Shown: one piece after another, positions 43,877-53,062 of the stretch | Layout: every line of letters begins with the position of its first letter | How positions within the stretch are numbered: position 1 is the stretch's first letter | Assembly: GCF_007744515.1 (NCBI RefSeq) | Contig: NZ_CP036268.1 | Location: 1,775,712 to 1,839,711, forward strand | Reading direction: 5' to 3' | Source of the DNA: Stratiformator vulcanicus | GTDB lineage: Bacteria > Planctomycetota > Planctomycetia > Planctomycetales > Planctomycetaceae | DNA length: 64,000 bases | Program-made: the position numbers and the translations under genes | The notes under the pieces: generated by a model | Told to the model about the DNA's origin: nothing | The model's input: the letters and a program-made list of their open reading frames with translations, nothing else | The model's database searches: none

Positions 43877-44290
43877 ATGAGCGCATCGACGGCGATGAGT
43901 GCGAGCCTGTTCGACACGGCACGGCGGGAAGCCGAAACGCACAAGTGGATCGAAAGCCAGAAGCACGGCTGCGATCTCGGCGACCATGCCATTCGAGAAT
44001 GGTATCGCACCTACTGGCTGCTTTACTGCCGACATCGCCGCTTGGAACACATCCGGGGGGAAACCCGTTGGATGGAGTTCGAGACCGAGACCTTTGGCGT
44101 TCGATACACGCTAATCATGACGCACGGCCTGCTGGCAGATCGCATTCTCGATCGTCTCGACCTCGGCTACGAGAACCTCGACGTGATCGCTTGGTCTCAG
44201 GAATGGGACCTCCCGATGCTGCGAGTTCTTGACATCCTCGAAGCGATTGACGTAAACCGCGCCCGGATCGATCATCCGGCCGCGATGTGA
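43877..44290 (+). CDS. Protein of unknown function upstream of murJ
   Basis: The 137-residue protein is soluble, with Trp-rich helices (HAIREWYRTYWLLYCRHRRL) and a DILEAIDVNRARID ending. Its stop overlaps the murJ start (ATG TGA / GTG: the sequence ATGTGA contains murJ's GTG), so translation of the two is coupled. I recall this family beside planctomycete envelope genes but cannot name it. An accessory role in lipid II export or division is only inference. Confidence 0.65.
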   Translation: MSASTAMSASLFDTARREAETHKWIESQKHGCDLGDHAIREWYRTYWLLYCRHRRLEHIRGETRWMEFETETFGVRYTLIMTHGLLADRILDRLDLGYENLDVIAWSQEWDLPMLRVLDILEAIDVNRARIDHPAAM

Positions 44291-45993
44291 ACTCGCTTGG
44301 CGGCCGCACTTCCTTCGCGGACGCCTGTATGAATGCCGCCCCGGCCGAGCCGGTTTCTCATCGCGACGAAGGTGCGGCCGAGATATCGGACGATGCGAAT
44401 GCCGCGCGTCGCAATTCCATGCTTAGTGGGTTCGGTCTCGTCAGCGGGCTGACGCTCGTATCACGAGTATTAGGCTTGGTTCGCGACGCCGCGATGGCGG
44501 CAGCATTCGGAAACGGGCCATTGCTCGACGCATTTACGATCGCATTTCGCATCCCCAATCTCGCGCGGCGGTTGTTCGGCGAGGGAGCACTTGCCGCCGT
44601 CTTCATTCCCCGTTTCGTGAGCACGAGAGAATCGCACGGAACCGAAGACGCGTGGAAGTTGGGGACGGCGGTCTTACTCAAGACCGGTCTGTTCTTAGGG
44701 GGTGTCGTCGTCGCCTTCGAATTCTTACTTGTGGGCGCGATCTTGTCAGGCTGGCTCGGTCCAAAGTCAGAGTTGCTGCTCACGCTGACCGCAGTGCTGC
44801 TGCCGTATCTCTGGTTGATTTGCCTCTCTGCCCAAGTCGCCGCGATTCTGCAGGCGAGCGATCGCTTTTTCTGGCCCGCGGCTCTGCCTGTTGTGTTGAA
44901 TGTGGTGTGGGTGGCGGCCCTGGCGATCGTCGGTGCGGTCGCTCTTTCGAAAGAAGCTGCCATTACCACGATTGCCGCGGTGATCAGCGTGACCGGCGTG
45001 CTGCAACTCGGCTTGTTAATTCGACCGCTACATCGCATCGGTTTTCGTCTCGATTTTGACTCCACTCCCGTGCGTTCGGCCCTCGCGGCCATTCGCACGA
45101 GTCTTGTGCCGACGTTGCTCGGGCTGAGCATCACTCAACTCAACACACTCGCGGACGGCCTGATCGCTTGGGGATTGACGCCGTCGATTGACGATCCGAA
45201 TGCGACTTCGTTAGTTGCCGCGGGTGGTGCGGCGGCACTTTACTTCGGACAGCGGCTTTATCAATTTCCGCTCGGTGTCTTCGCGGTGGCCATCGGCACC
45301 GTCCTCTACCCGCAGATTTCAAAGCACGCGACCGATCGCAATTTCGCCGCAATGAGGAGTGATCTCACGCGGGGGATGCGTCTCGTTCTATTGGTCACGC
45401 TGCCCGCCTCTGTCGGGCTGATCGTGCTGGCCGAGCCGATTACAGCCTTGCTGTTCGAGCGTGGGGAGTTCGGGCAGCGCGACGTGCTGCAGACGTCGCG
45501 TGTGGTCGCCGCCTACGCGATCGCGGTGTGGGCTTACGCGCTATTATTGATCGCTCAGCGCGGGTTCTACGCGACCGGAAATGAACGGGCTCCTCTGCGT
45601 GTCGGGCTTGTCGCGGTGTTCTTAAATTTGATTCTCAACGCCGGCCTCGTGATTCCGCTGGGTGAAACCGGTCTCGCGTTGGCAACCGCGGTCACGGCGA
45701 TTATGCAATTCCTGCTACTGGCTTCGATTCCGGGAACGCCGTTGCGAGGCGTATTCGACCGATCGTTTGTCGCATTCATCGCTCGCATCGCGGTCGCGAC
45801 GGTCGTCATGGCTGTCGCGTGTCGAATCGTCGTGGTGACGGCGGGCTTTCAATCGGGCGGAAATGCGGAAGGCTTCGTCGCCGTCGCGATTCCGATGCTA
45901 ACCGCAATCGTGGCCTACGCGGGGGTGCTGGGGGTCATCGCGAGACGCGATGTCCTCGCACTACTGACCTCAACTCGTCGACCCCGCGGCTGA
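44287..45993 (+). CDS. murJ: Lipid II flippase MurJ (MviN)
   Basis: The 568-residue integral membrane protein has about 14 helices and the MOP-superfamily consensus SRVLGLVRDAAMAAAFGNGP, then LLDAFTIAFRIPNLARRLFG and GEGALAAVFIPRF in the first 100 residues. It flips lipid II across the cytoplasmic membrane for peptidoglycan synthesis; its presence argues for a peptidoglycan wall. Start is either the GTG at 44287 (overlapping the previous stop) or ATG at 44329. The C-terminal part is normal in length. Confidence 0.94.
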   Translation: MNSLGGRTSFADACMNAAPAEPVSHRDEGAAEISDDANAARRNSMLSGFGLVSGLTLVSRVLGLVRDAAMAAAFGNGPLLDAFTIAFRIPNLARRLFGEGALAAVFIPRFVSTRESHGTEDAWKLGTAVLLKTGLFLGGVVVAFEFLLVGAILSGWLGPKSELLLTLTAVLLPYLWLICLSAQVAAILQASDRFFWPAALPVVLNVVWVAALAIVGAVALSKEAAITTIAAVISVTGVLQLGLLIRPLHRIGFRLDFDSTPVRSALAAIRTSLVPTLLGLSITQLNTLADGLIAWGLTPSIDDPNATSLVAAGGAAALYFGQRLYQFPLGVFAVAIGTVLYPQISKHATDRNFAAMRSDLTRGMRLVLLVTLPASVGLIVLAEPITALLFERGEFGQRDVLQTSRVVAAYAIAVWAYALLLIAQRGFYATGNERAPLRVGLVAVFLNLILNAGLVIPLGETGLALATAVTAIMQFLLLASIPGTPLRGVFDRSFVAFIARIAVATVVMAVACRIVVVTAGFQSGGNAEGFVAVAIPMLTAIVAYAGVLGVIARRDVLALLTSTRRPRG

Positions 45994-46221
45994 GAAGTCA
46001 TCGATCTGCCCCAGCAACTCGCCCGGAGTGATCGAGGAGCCGGTCAGGACGGCGATCCGGGTAATCATACCGTCGGCAGGACTTGCCACATCGAAGATCA
46101 CACCGGGCGAGGATAACTCGACCAGCCGGTCTCCCTCCATCACCTCGTCACCCACATCGACAAGCCATGTGCCGACGCGGATGTCAGCCGCACCGATGTC
46201 CGGAACACGAACTTCGGTCAT
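45970..46221 (-). CDS. Lipoyl/biotinyl-domain-like protein lacking the acceptor Lys
   Basis: The 83-residue protein is a single lipoyl domain: VRVPDIGAADIRVGTWLVDV, then GDEVMEGDRLVELSSPGVIF and DVASPADGMITRIAV. At the hairpin the canonical E-T-D-K-A is replaced by S-S-P-G-V, so position 40 is Gly rather than the lysine that is lipoylated or biotinylated. Fold glycines and Asp are kept. Its ATG overlaps the lipA stop (ATGA), so the trio lipB-lipA-this gene is one operon. It may be a lipoyl-like docking, carrier-inhibitor or a domain modified elsewhere; function unknown. Confidence 0.85.
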   Translation of the reverse strand: MTEVRVPDIGAADIRVGTWLVDVGDEVMEGDRLVELSSPGVIFDVASPADGMITRIAVLTGSSITPGELLGQIDDFSAAGSTS

Positions 46222-47174
46222 GACTTCTTGAGGGCGTCCGACATTTCACCGGCGTGATAGCTCGACCGCACGAACGGTCCGCTAGCGACAAGGCCGAAGC
46301 CCATCGTGCGAAGCAACTCGCCGAGTGAGTCGAATTCCTCCGGCGGGATGTACCGCTCAACCGGCAGATGTTCCTGAGTCGGTTGGAGATATTGGCCGAC
46401 GGTGAGCATGTCGCAGCCGACCTTGCGGAGGTCGGCGCAGACTTCGAGCACTTCGTCGATCGACTCCCCCAGTCCGAGCATGATGCCGCTCTTGGTCGGC
46501 ATGTCGGGTTCGATTTCTTTCACCCGGGCCAGCAGGTCGAGCGTCCGTTGGTATTCGGCATTGCGCCGCACGCGATGATACAGGCGGGGGACCGTTTCCG
46601 TATTGTGATTGAATACGTCCGGTTTTGCTTCGATCACGCGATCGATCGCCGCCACGTTGCCGCGAAAGTCAGGGGTCAGAACTTCGATCGATGCGTCGGT
46701 CCGCTCTCTGACGGCCAGCACTGTTTGATACCAGTGCTCGGCCCCGCCATCGGGCAGGTCGTCTCGTGTGACCGACGTGATCACGACGTGCTCCAAACCC
46801 AACCGCGCCGCCGCTTCGGCCACGCGCTGCGGTTCGTCGATTTCGAGCTGTTCGGTCTTGCCTTTATCGATACTGCAAAAGCCGCAGGGGCGGGTGCAGA
46901 CGTTGCCCGCGATCATGAGTGTGGCGGTTTTATGCGACCAGCACTCCGTGCGGTTCGGACACTTCGCACTTTCGCAGACGGTGTTGAGCTTCAGGTCGGC
47001 GATCGTGTCGCTCGTGTAGGCCATGCCGCCCTCGGGCATCGGTCGGCGGAGCCACTTCGGCAGACGCGGGCGGCGAGCCGGTGCGGAACTTCCGCTCGAC
47101 GAGCCGCAACCCGAACCACCGCCGGTCGAGCGTTGGGGAACATCCGGCAAAATCTCAAGCAGGGACATGAACAA
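46218..47174 (-). CDS. lipA: Lipoyl synthase
   Basis: The 318-residue radical-SAM enzyme inserts two sulfurs into octanoylated E2/GcvH domains. All six cluster cysteines are present: auxiliary cluster C67-x4-C72-x5-C78 (CESAKCPNRTEC) and SAM cluster C93-x3-C97-x2-C100 (CTRPCGFC), and the C-terminal FVRSSYHA Ser ligand is kept. The 40-residue Gly/Ser/Pro-rich N-terminal extension is unusual. It overlaps lipB by 20 bp upstream and the lipoyl-like gene by 4 bp downstream. Confidence 0.95.
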   Translation of the reverse strand: MFMSLLEILPDVPQRSTGGGSGCGSSSGSSAPARRPRLPKWLRRPMPEGGMAYTSDTIADLKLNTVCESAKCPNRTECWSHKTATLMIAGNVCTRPCGFCSIDKGKTEQLEIDEPQRVAEAAARLGLEHVVITSVTRDDLPDGGAEHWYQTVLAVRERTDASIEVLTPDFRGNVAAIDRVIEAKPDVFNHNTETVPRLYHRVRRNAEYQRTLDLLARVKEIEPDMPTKSGIMLGLGESIDEVLEVCADLRKVGCDMLTVGQYLQPTQEHLPVERYIPPEEFDSLGELLRTMGFGLVASGPFVRSSYHAGEMSDALKKS

Positions 47175-47901
47175 CTTTCTTCGTCCGCTTCAGCAGCGGG
47201 TGTCCGGTGTAAACGTGATAGTGATTGTAGCCGAATCGTGCCGCGATTCGACGGATAAGTGCCTCCCGCACGCCGTGCATTGAAACGGGACGGTGACGCA
47301 GTGCCGACAGGCAGGTCTTCCGCTCCTCACCGGGAGCGCCGTTGATCAAGCGGACCAAATCCATCGGAGGTGCGACATCGATGAAGACGCCGTGATAGCT
47401 GATCCAGCTCTTGACCGCCGCGCCCACGGTCGCGAATTGCCCGAGCCGTCCCGAGATGCCATGACCGCTTTCGCTCGGCCAGGCGGGAATCCGCAGATCG
47501 CCGGCCGCATCGATTACAGCTTGCTCCAATTTGCGGCGAAAGCCGTCGATCCCAATTTCGAGACGAGCGAGCGGCAAGATCGGATAGACCGCCAAGTGCC
47601 CGGTCCCGTGGACAATGCAGCCACCACCACGATTGACCCAGCGGACATCCATCAGCCGGGATTCAAACGCCTTCTCATCGACGTTCCAATGAGCCCGGCT
47701 CCCTTCCCGGCCGATGGTGACCATCGGAGGGTGTTCGCACATCAGCAGTCCGCCGGTTCGATCTTCCCGACCGGAGAGTTCGAACAGCAACCGCTCCTGC
47801 AGGAACAGGGCGGCATCGTAATCAACGGTCCCGAGCAAACGGACCTCGAGCGAGTCGGGTGACCGATCCGCAAATCCGGGTTGTGCTCGCGCAGAATCCA
47901 T
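47155..47901 (-). CDS. lipB: LipB-family octanoyltransferase with altered active site
   Basis: The 248-residue protein has the LipB fold signature RGGGCIVHGTGHLAVYPILP (residues 91-110). Lined up by hand with E. coli LipB, the catalytic Lys (KKICSLG) falls on Gln155 (GQFATVG) and the Cys of INPCG falls on Ala189 (INGAPG); a Cys (C197, TCLSAL) occurs eight residues later and a Lys (K164) nine later. So both acyl-enzyme residues are displaced or lost. In normal LipB, Lys and Cys transfer octanoate from ACP to lipoyl domains. It may be a variant active site or a transferase or amidase of another kind. The operon with lipA supports a role in lipoylation. Confidence 0.85.
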   Translation of the reverse strand: MDSARAQPGFADRSPDSLEVRLLGTVDYDAALFLQERLLFELSGREDRTGGLLMCEHPPMVTIGREGSRAHWNVDEKAFESRLMDVRWVNRGGGCIVHGTGHLAVYPILPLARLEIGIDGFRRKLEQAVIDAAGDLRIPAWPSESGHGISGRLGQFATVGAAVKSWISYHGVFIDVAPPMDLVRLINGAPGEERKTCLSALRHRPVSMHGVREALIRRIAARFGYNHYHVYTGHPLLKRTKKVVHVPA

Positions 47902-48242
47902 TCTCGAAAACCGTCAGTATTCGTTGTCGAATGTGAACCGTCTGTTGAAAACAGCTCGATTCTCATCCCTCGATAATAGAACGACATCCCGCCAGCGACA
48001 ATCGGGCGTTGCTTGAAGCTGAGAGTTGAGAGTTGGGCGTTGAAAGTCTATCGTTGCCGGGTTCGCGACTCGTCAGATCACCCCGCTAGTGCTCGTTACA
48101 TGAAATTCTAGCCCGCAGCGCGAGCAAGGGATTGTCATCGCACGCGAACGATCGAAGTTTGGCGATGGTTTTGATGAACCGGCGCACTTGTCGGCAAATT
48201 GTTTAAGTCGATCGAGTGCCCGGTCAAGAAGTTTGAATTCCT
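47902..48242. other. Intergenic region (341 bp) between divergent lipB and smpB, with repeats
   Basis: It holds a family D repeat (48108-48133) and the direct-repeat patch GAGAGTTGAGAGTTGGGCG around 48020-48040. No ORF or RNA gene is supported. Both promoters (lipB operon, smpB) must lie here. Confidence 0.45.
48108..48133 (+). repeat. Family D repeat copy 2
   Basis: CTAGCCCGCAGCGCGAGCAA continuing GGGATT. It matches the copy at 13348 and faces an inverted copy at 48830-48859 on the other side of smpB. Confidence 0.6.
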
Positions 48243-48737
48243 ATGGCGAAGTCGAAGGGAAAATCAGGCAGGAAGAACGAAGACCCGAACGAGCGGGTCG
48301 TCGTGCGCAACCGCAAAGCCCGACACGACTACGAACTGCTTGACACGCTTGAATGCGGGATCGTGCTGACCGGCAGCGAAGTGAAGTCGATCCGCAACGG
48401 CAAGGTGGTCATCGAAGACGGCTACGCCCGGATGCAGCGCGACGAACTTTGGCTCATCAACGCTGATATCGCCGAATATCCGCAGGCGACGATCATGAAC
48501 CACGAGCGACGGCGCGAACGCAAGTTGCTCGTTCGCAAAAGCCAACTTCGCAAGTTCGCCGAGTCGGCCCAAGATCGAGGCCTGACGATCGTGCCGCTGT
48601 CACTCTATTTCAAGCGGGGCATCGTGAAGGTCGAAGTCGCCACAGCCAAGGGCCGCAAGACGCACGATAAGCGGCAGAAGCTCAAGGCGAAGACGGATGT
48701 CCGCGAGATGCGTGCCGAGAAATTACGGCACTCGTAG
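48243..48737 (+). CDS. smpB: SsrA-binding protein SmpB
   Basis: The 164-residue protein has the SmpB core RKARHDYELLDTLECGIVLT, GSEVKSIRNGKVVIEDGYAR, ELWLINADIAEY and the basic tail HDKRQKLKAKTDVREM. It binds tmRNA (SsrA) and delivers it to stalled ribosomes for trans-translation. The ssrA gene is not in this window. Length matches the family. Confidence 0.95.
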   Translation: MAKSKGKSGRKNEDPNERVVVRNRKARHDYELLDTLECGIVLTGSEVKSIRNGKVVIEDGYARMQRDELWLINADIAEYPQATIMNHERRRERKLLVRKSQLRKFAESAQDRGLTIVPLSLYFKRGIVKVEVATAKGRKTHDKRQKLKAKTDVREMRAEKLRHS

Positions 48738-48829
48738 CTCCAATTGCCCGACGCGCTGGCGCGAGAATACCCTCGCACCTTTTTCCAAGCTCAACGGCGC
48801 ATCAGAAGCAATGAGAACTCCTCCCGCGG

Positions 48830-48859
48830 AATCCCTTGCTGGCGCTGCGGGCTTGTTAA
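48830..48859 (-). repeat. Family D repeat copy 3 (inverted)
   Basis: The minus strand reads ATTAACAAGCCCGCAGCGCC then AGCAAGGGAT, an inverted match to the copies at 13348 and 48108. Confidence 0.55.
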
Positions 48860-48862
48860 TCG

Positions 48863-49693
48863 TTATGGGGCCGTGCGAATTTGCACCTGCATCGCGCCGA
48901 GCAGCTTAGTGATTTGCTGCTCTTTGCGCCCGATCGCCGGGACGTTGTCGAGCACAATCGCACGACGTTCGTCCTCTGGGTAAAGGATCAGCCGACCCGA
49001 GCCTAACAGCGCGTATTCGAACACGTCGGTGATTTCTTTTTCGACGCGAAGATTGCGCGTCGGGTAGCGCTTGAGATTGCTCAGGAACCCGTGGTGGTGC
49101 AGCAGTTCGTTGGGCCGGACCTCCCAATAATCGAACTGCACGCTGAGAAACACGCAGATGAAAATCAGGCAGAGGATTCCGAAGAACAGGAAGTAGAAGT
49201 CGGCATTCGCGATCGGTTTCACAAACTGCAAGATGTCGGTGATCGCCGGCAGCAGGTCGGGGTTGGTCCGGAACAGCAGCAAAGCACCCATCAAGACGCC
49301 GAAGATCAGGAACAGCAGAGTGAGCGAGGCTGTCCGCGGGAAGTCGAATGCCAGCACGACTAAATTCAGACCGAAGACACCGAGGAAGAGCACGCCCAGA
49401 AATTCCGCGAATCGATTTCCTTTCCGCTGCACCGGCTTGGCCGCTGGCGTTTCGTCATCGACGGTCTCTTCGCCCTCAACATCAGACGACGTTTCCTGCG
49501 CGGCAGGAGGGCCATCCATTCCCACGGCCGGGGCGAGATCGCCCGCAAACAGGGTGCAAACACCGGAAATCAACGCGAGCAGAAACGTCGGCCAAAGCAG
49601 AGTGACCTTCGGATACGACACGAGGTAGACGCTTTGAATGTCGGCCGGTGAGGCCGACTCGGATGATTCTGGTTTCGCGGTGTCATCAGACAT
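48863..49693 (-). CDS. Membrane protein of unknown function
   Basis: From ATG 49693 the protein has 276 residues. An N-terminal hydrophobic segment (LLWPTFLLALISGVCTLFAG) is followed by an acidic linker, then three more hydrophobic segments (LGVLFLGVFGLNLVVLAFDF; ASLTLLFLIFGVLMGALLLF; FYFLFFGILCLIFICVFLSV) and a soluble C-terminus (EVRPNELLHHHGFLSNLKRY, YALLGSGRLILYPEDERRAI) with a PH-like look. Function unknown. It is convergent with smpB. Confidence 0.75.
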   Translation of the reverse strand: MSDDTAKPESSESASPADIQSVYLVSYPKVTLLWPTFLLALISGVCTLFAGDLAPAVGMDGPPAAQETSSDVEGEETVDDETPAAKPVQRKGNRFAEFLGVLFLGVFGLNLVVLAFDFPRTASLTLLFLIFGVLMGALLLFRTNPDLLPAITDILQFVKPIANADFYFLFFGILCLIFICVFLSVQFDYWEVRPNELLHHHGFLSNLKRYPTRNLRVEKEITDVFEYALLGSGRLILYPEDERRAIVLDNVPAIGRKEQQITKLLGAMQVQIRTAP

Positions 49694-49874
49694 CGGAGTC
49701 CTTCCCCTCGGGTCGAGGCAACGCAGGCGAACGTTACAAGTCGGCCCGTGTTCGGTGTGGGTGGGCCGCACAAATTTTCCGAATCGGAAGCGTATCGCCT
49801 GTCGACGGCGAGAACCACTTCGCACGGGAGAACAACGCGAAGCCCGTGTCGCAGGATCACCGAATTCCGAGGCC

Positions 49875-50870
49875 TCAGCCCGCCAGTGCGGTGCGGTTGA
49901 CCGAACCATCGTCGAATCGCTCGGCGGAATCGGCGAATGCCGGCTTGCAGCGGCGAGAGAGTGGGAAATCATTCCGAACGCCCAAGCCCATCTCGCCGTG
50001 CAATTCGTCGACCTGTTCGGTCAACGTTTTCAGGTCGAACTTCGACCACTTGCCCTGCAGGAAGATCAGCTGCTCGAGCCCGCGAAAATCCTGCCGCAAC
50101 TGATCAGGCAGCAATGCCGAGAGTGCGACGGCGGCGACCGAGGTTCGTTTCAATTCCGGTTCGGCCAGCGCACGCAGGCCGAGATGGTGATACAGCACGC
50201 AGGCCACCAACTCATCCGGCAGATGCCAGCGACGGGCGAGGGACGCTCCGGCGATTGCGTGGTCCCAGCCGAATTGCTGCTGTTCGTATTCCGGCAGAAG
50301 CTGTTGCTGTGCGGCACGCTGTCCGACAAAGGCAACGTACTTGTCGAACAGATCGTTGGTGAGGACCGGAAGCAGAAAGTCCTGTAGCAATGCACCGGCG
50401 AACGCGGTGTCGGCATCGGCCCCGATCAGTCCGGCGACCACTTTAGCGAACAGGGCTTTTTGCAGGCTCGCGTTCCAAAAGCAGGACTGATTGATCAGTT
50501 TCGATTTGCGGGCTTGGACAGCGGCCTGAATGCCGGTCGTGACGACGAACGTCTTGCTTTGTCGAATCCCCAGTAACGTGATTGCCTGCTGAACCGACGA
50601 AGCACGGTGCCGCAGGCCGTTGAACGACGAGTTGACGTGCCGAAGGAGTTCGAGCGTCAAGCCGGTGTCGGTTTCGATAATCCGAGCGAGGTCTTTGATC
50701 GCGACATCGGGGTCGGAAGCCTTTTGCTGAAAAGAGGCGACCGCGTGCGGCAGGGCCGGCAGCTTGAGCGTGGGAGGCAACTCGCTGGCGGCGAACTGAC
50801 CCAGTGCGCGATCGATGCGCTCGGTCCACCCACTGGTATCTAAATTGGCTTCAGTGGTGGCAGCAGCCAT
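49875..50870 (-). CDS. HDOD-domain signalling protein
   Basis: The 331-residue protein has the HDOD fold (residues about 35-260): [20 protein letters not shown], then [20 protein letters not shown] and [20 protein letters not shown]. The metal-ligand His/Asp pattern of true HD phosphohydrolases is not kept, as usual in HDOD. These proteins act in signalling and stress responses through protein contacts. Its neighbours are unrelated. Confidence 0.85.
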   Translation of the reverse strand: MAAATTEANLDTSGWTERIDRALGQFAASELPPTLKLPALPHAVASFQQKASDPDVAIKDLARIIETDTGLTLELLRHVNSSFNGLRHRASSVQQAITLLGIRQSKTFVVTTGIQAAVQARKSKLINQSCFWNASLQKALFAKVVAGLIGADADTAFAGALLQDFLLPVLTNDLFDKYVAFVGQRAAQQQLLPEYEQQQFGWDHAIAGASLARRWHLPDELVACVLYHHLGLRALAEPELKRTSVAAVALSALLPDQLRQDFRGLEQLIFLQGKWSKFDLKTLTEQVDELHGEMGLGVRNDFPLSRRCKPAFADSAERFDDGSVNRTALAG

Positions 50871-50985
50871 GGCGGAGCCAAAGAGAGGGCATCAAAGCGA
50901 AATGAGCGGAAGATCACCGCATCAAACAGAGCGGGTTTCGTCAGACGAAACTTAGCTCGCGTTTCGATCGTTGCCAAATAGCGAC

Positions 50986-51016
50986 AAAGCGACCCCCGAA
51001 ATACGGGGGTCGCTTT
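50986..51016. terminator. Strong hairpin, likely transcription terminator
   Basis: A 13-bp perfect stem AAAGCGACCCCCG (50986-50998) / CGGGGGTCGCTTT (51004-51016) with a 5-base loop. It lies about 130 bp past the minus-strand gene 51147-52856 and near the start of the HDOD gene, so it probably serves the former. T-runs are short on both strands. Confidence 0.7.
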
Positions 51017-51045
51017 GAGGTGCTGCCCTGCGGTTGGGGTGTCGC

Positions 51046-51149
51046 CTGAAGCGAATACCCCGAACGTGCAGCGGTTTTGGTCGCGACTCGAACGACTTTG
51101 CAGCCGTTGTGAATCTGATAGCCGCTACAGATCGCCGAAAACTCTTCTA
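51046..51149. repeat. Family B element copy 2 (diverged), supplying a stop codon
   Basis: Aligned to the 106-bp copy at 38720-38825: left end CTGAAGCGAATACCCC, centre GCAGCCGTTGTGAATCTGAT then AGCCGCTACAGATCGC, right end CTCTTCTA. The TAG on minus (51147-51149) is the stop codon of the gene above it. Confidence 0.75.
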
Positions 51150-52856
51150 TTGGGGCGGTTGCATCGCTTGTCGCACGTAGTCGACGAGATCGGAGATGCC
51201 CTTCACCTGAGCGATCGGCAGAACCGATTTCATCCGAATCGCGTTCTCTTCGGTCGTCATCGAAAATCCGCCGAACGAGGGTTCGATGCCGAGTTCATCG
51301 ATTTTGTCAGCATAGATTGGGAACGGCACCGCTCCGGTATTCGCGGCGACTTTTGTTCCGTCGGCAAGCATCCGAGCCCAGTCGACCAGCAGGACGACGT
51401 TCGCTTCCGAAGAGAGGAATTCCCGGCTCGCTTCGATCGCGTCCTCCGTCGGAACCGGTGCCGCGAGCGACTCTCCCTGAGCAGTCTTGATGGCTGTTTC
51501 GGCGAACGACTTCGGACCGATCGTTTGCACGACGGTGTCATCAAAGTAGGCAATCCACTGCTGCATTCCGTCCGGCCCGAGCAAGGCTTGATTGACCTTC
51601 TCGGCCATGCCGCTCGGATCGGCCTCGGCATCAAAGGTTTGCGTCATCGTCAACAGGTCGACCTTCTCTCCGGAGATCGTCTCGGCTTCTGGTTCGAACG
51701 TCATTTCCTGTGTCAGCCCGGGCGTGTCCGGCAATTCCATTTTCGGGGTCAATTCGCGGATCGCATCGCGATAGCGTTCGATCGGTTCGACGTTCGTATT
51801 GCCGATGAATCGAAACAGCCCGAACTCCAAATCGCCGATCCACACCGCTCCAACGGACGACCCGAAGTCGACGTCTTCGAGAACCTTGACGAACTCTTCG
51901 AGCGACTGCTTGTAGTCGTCGCCGTACATTCCGCCCGCGAGGTTCATTGATGATTCGATCAAGCCCTTCATGTCGCAGTGCAGGCCGTAGTAGGCGATAG
52001 CCCCGGTCGGAAGATCCTTCATCGAATCGAGGTCGGCGACCTCATTCTTTGCTAATGTTTTTGCCGATTGGCTTCCCTCTTTGACGGTCAGAAGCGTTTC
52101 GGTCAGTAGTTGCTTCTCTTGCGGGCTGATCGTGAAGACGGCCGGTTCAAGGTCTTTTCCGAAAACAACGGCCCCTTCGAAGGCGGCTTTGTAGATCGGG
52201 ATGGCACTCTCGATTTGCTGCTTTTGCGCATCGCCCGCACCCGCGGCGGCGTTCTTCATCAGTTCGACGAATTGGTCGAAGCCCTGACGCGCTTCTTCTT
52301 CGCGACCGCTATAGACCTCGCGCAAGTGCGGCACGTTGATCCACGCGGAGAGGTCCCCCTCTTCGAAGGTGTCTTCCGCGTTGTCGCTCAATGAAGACTC
52401 GAGTGAGTTCTCGGCATCTCCCGCGACCCGGTCGAGCGCGTCCTGACTGGCGGAGTAGACAAGATAGTCATCGATAAATTTGGACGAGAATTTGTCGCCC
52501 AATGCCGCCTTGGCAGCCACTTTGTCTTTGGTCGGGACGATGAACACGACCGATGGTTTCGAGGTCTTGTTCGCGAACGCAGCGACCCACCAGTCCGCGG
52601 TATCGTCGACACCGGCTAAACCCGGATTCGAGATCGCCATCCCGAGCGAAGGGCGAATCATTCCGGCCTGAGGTGCGATGGCCGGTACACCTTCTTGCAC
52701 AAATTTTGTCAGCGCATCGACGGTCTTCGCCGGCGACTTCAGCCTCACGACGACATCGGTGTCACCCGGTAGCATTTCGAACGGTTCAGCAGCGATGGCG
52801 AGCGCGGTCGCCCCCCAAACGCATAGTCCTACTGCGGCACAACCCGTTCTTCTCAT
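51147..52856 (-). CDS. Exported protein, DUF3352-like
   Basis: From ATG 52856 the product has 569 residues with a signal peptide (CAAVGLCVWGATALAIAAEP). The mature part opens with EMLPGDTDVVVRLKSPAKTV and has repeated patterns of helices and strands (FSSKFIDDYLVYSASQDALD, NVVLLVDWARMLADG) like the DUF3352/DUF3300-type secreted proteins of planctomycetes. No catalytic motif. Its stop codon lies inside the family B element at 51046-51149, so its natural C-terminus may be truncated or replaced by element-derived codons. Confidence 0.78.
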   Translation of the reverse strand: MRRTGCAAVGLCVWGATALAIAAEPFEMLPGDTDVVVRLKSPAKTVDALTKFVQEGVPAIAPQAGMIRPSLGMAISNPGLAGVDDTADWWVAAFANKTSKPSVVFIVPTKDKVAAKAALGDKFSSKFIDDYLVYSASQDALDRVAGDAENSLESSLSDNAEDTFEEGDLSAWINVPHLREVYSGREEEARQGFDQFVELMKNAAAGAGDAQKQQIESAIPIYKAAFEGAVVFGKDLEPAVFTISPQEKQLLTETLLTVKEGSQSAKTLAKNEVADLDSMKDLPTGAIAYYGLHCDMKGLIESSMNLAGGMYGDDYKQSLEEFVKVLEDVDFGSSVGAVWIGDLEFGLFRFIGNTNVEPIERYRDAIRELTPKMELPDTPGLTQEMTFEPEAETISGEKVDLLTMTQTFDAEADPSGMAEKVNQALLGPDGMQQWIAYFDDTVVQTIGPKSFAETAIKTAQGESLAAPVPTEDAIEASREFLSSEANVVLLVDWARMLADGTKVAANTGAVPFPIYADKIDELGIEPSFGGFSMTTEENAIRMKSVLPIAQVKGISDLVDYVRQAMQPPQ

Positions 52857-53062
52857 CAGTCCTGCTCCACTCGCGGTGTGTGATCCGGTCACGTACGGTC
52901 GCTATATTAGCGACCTCAACGCCAGAGTTCCGCCCTCGGTTCACTAGGAATTTCTGTGGGGGAAATCCGGTGACCGAGTTCGCGGGTTCGTCGACCTCGA
53001 CGGCCGACCGCGCACTGAGCCTCAAACGCGTTATTCAAACGCTTTTTGCAACTCTCGTCTGC

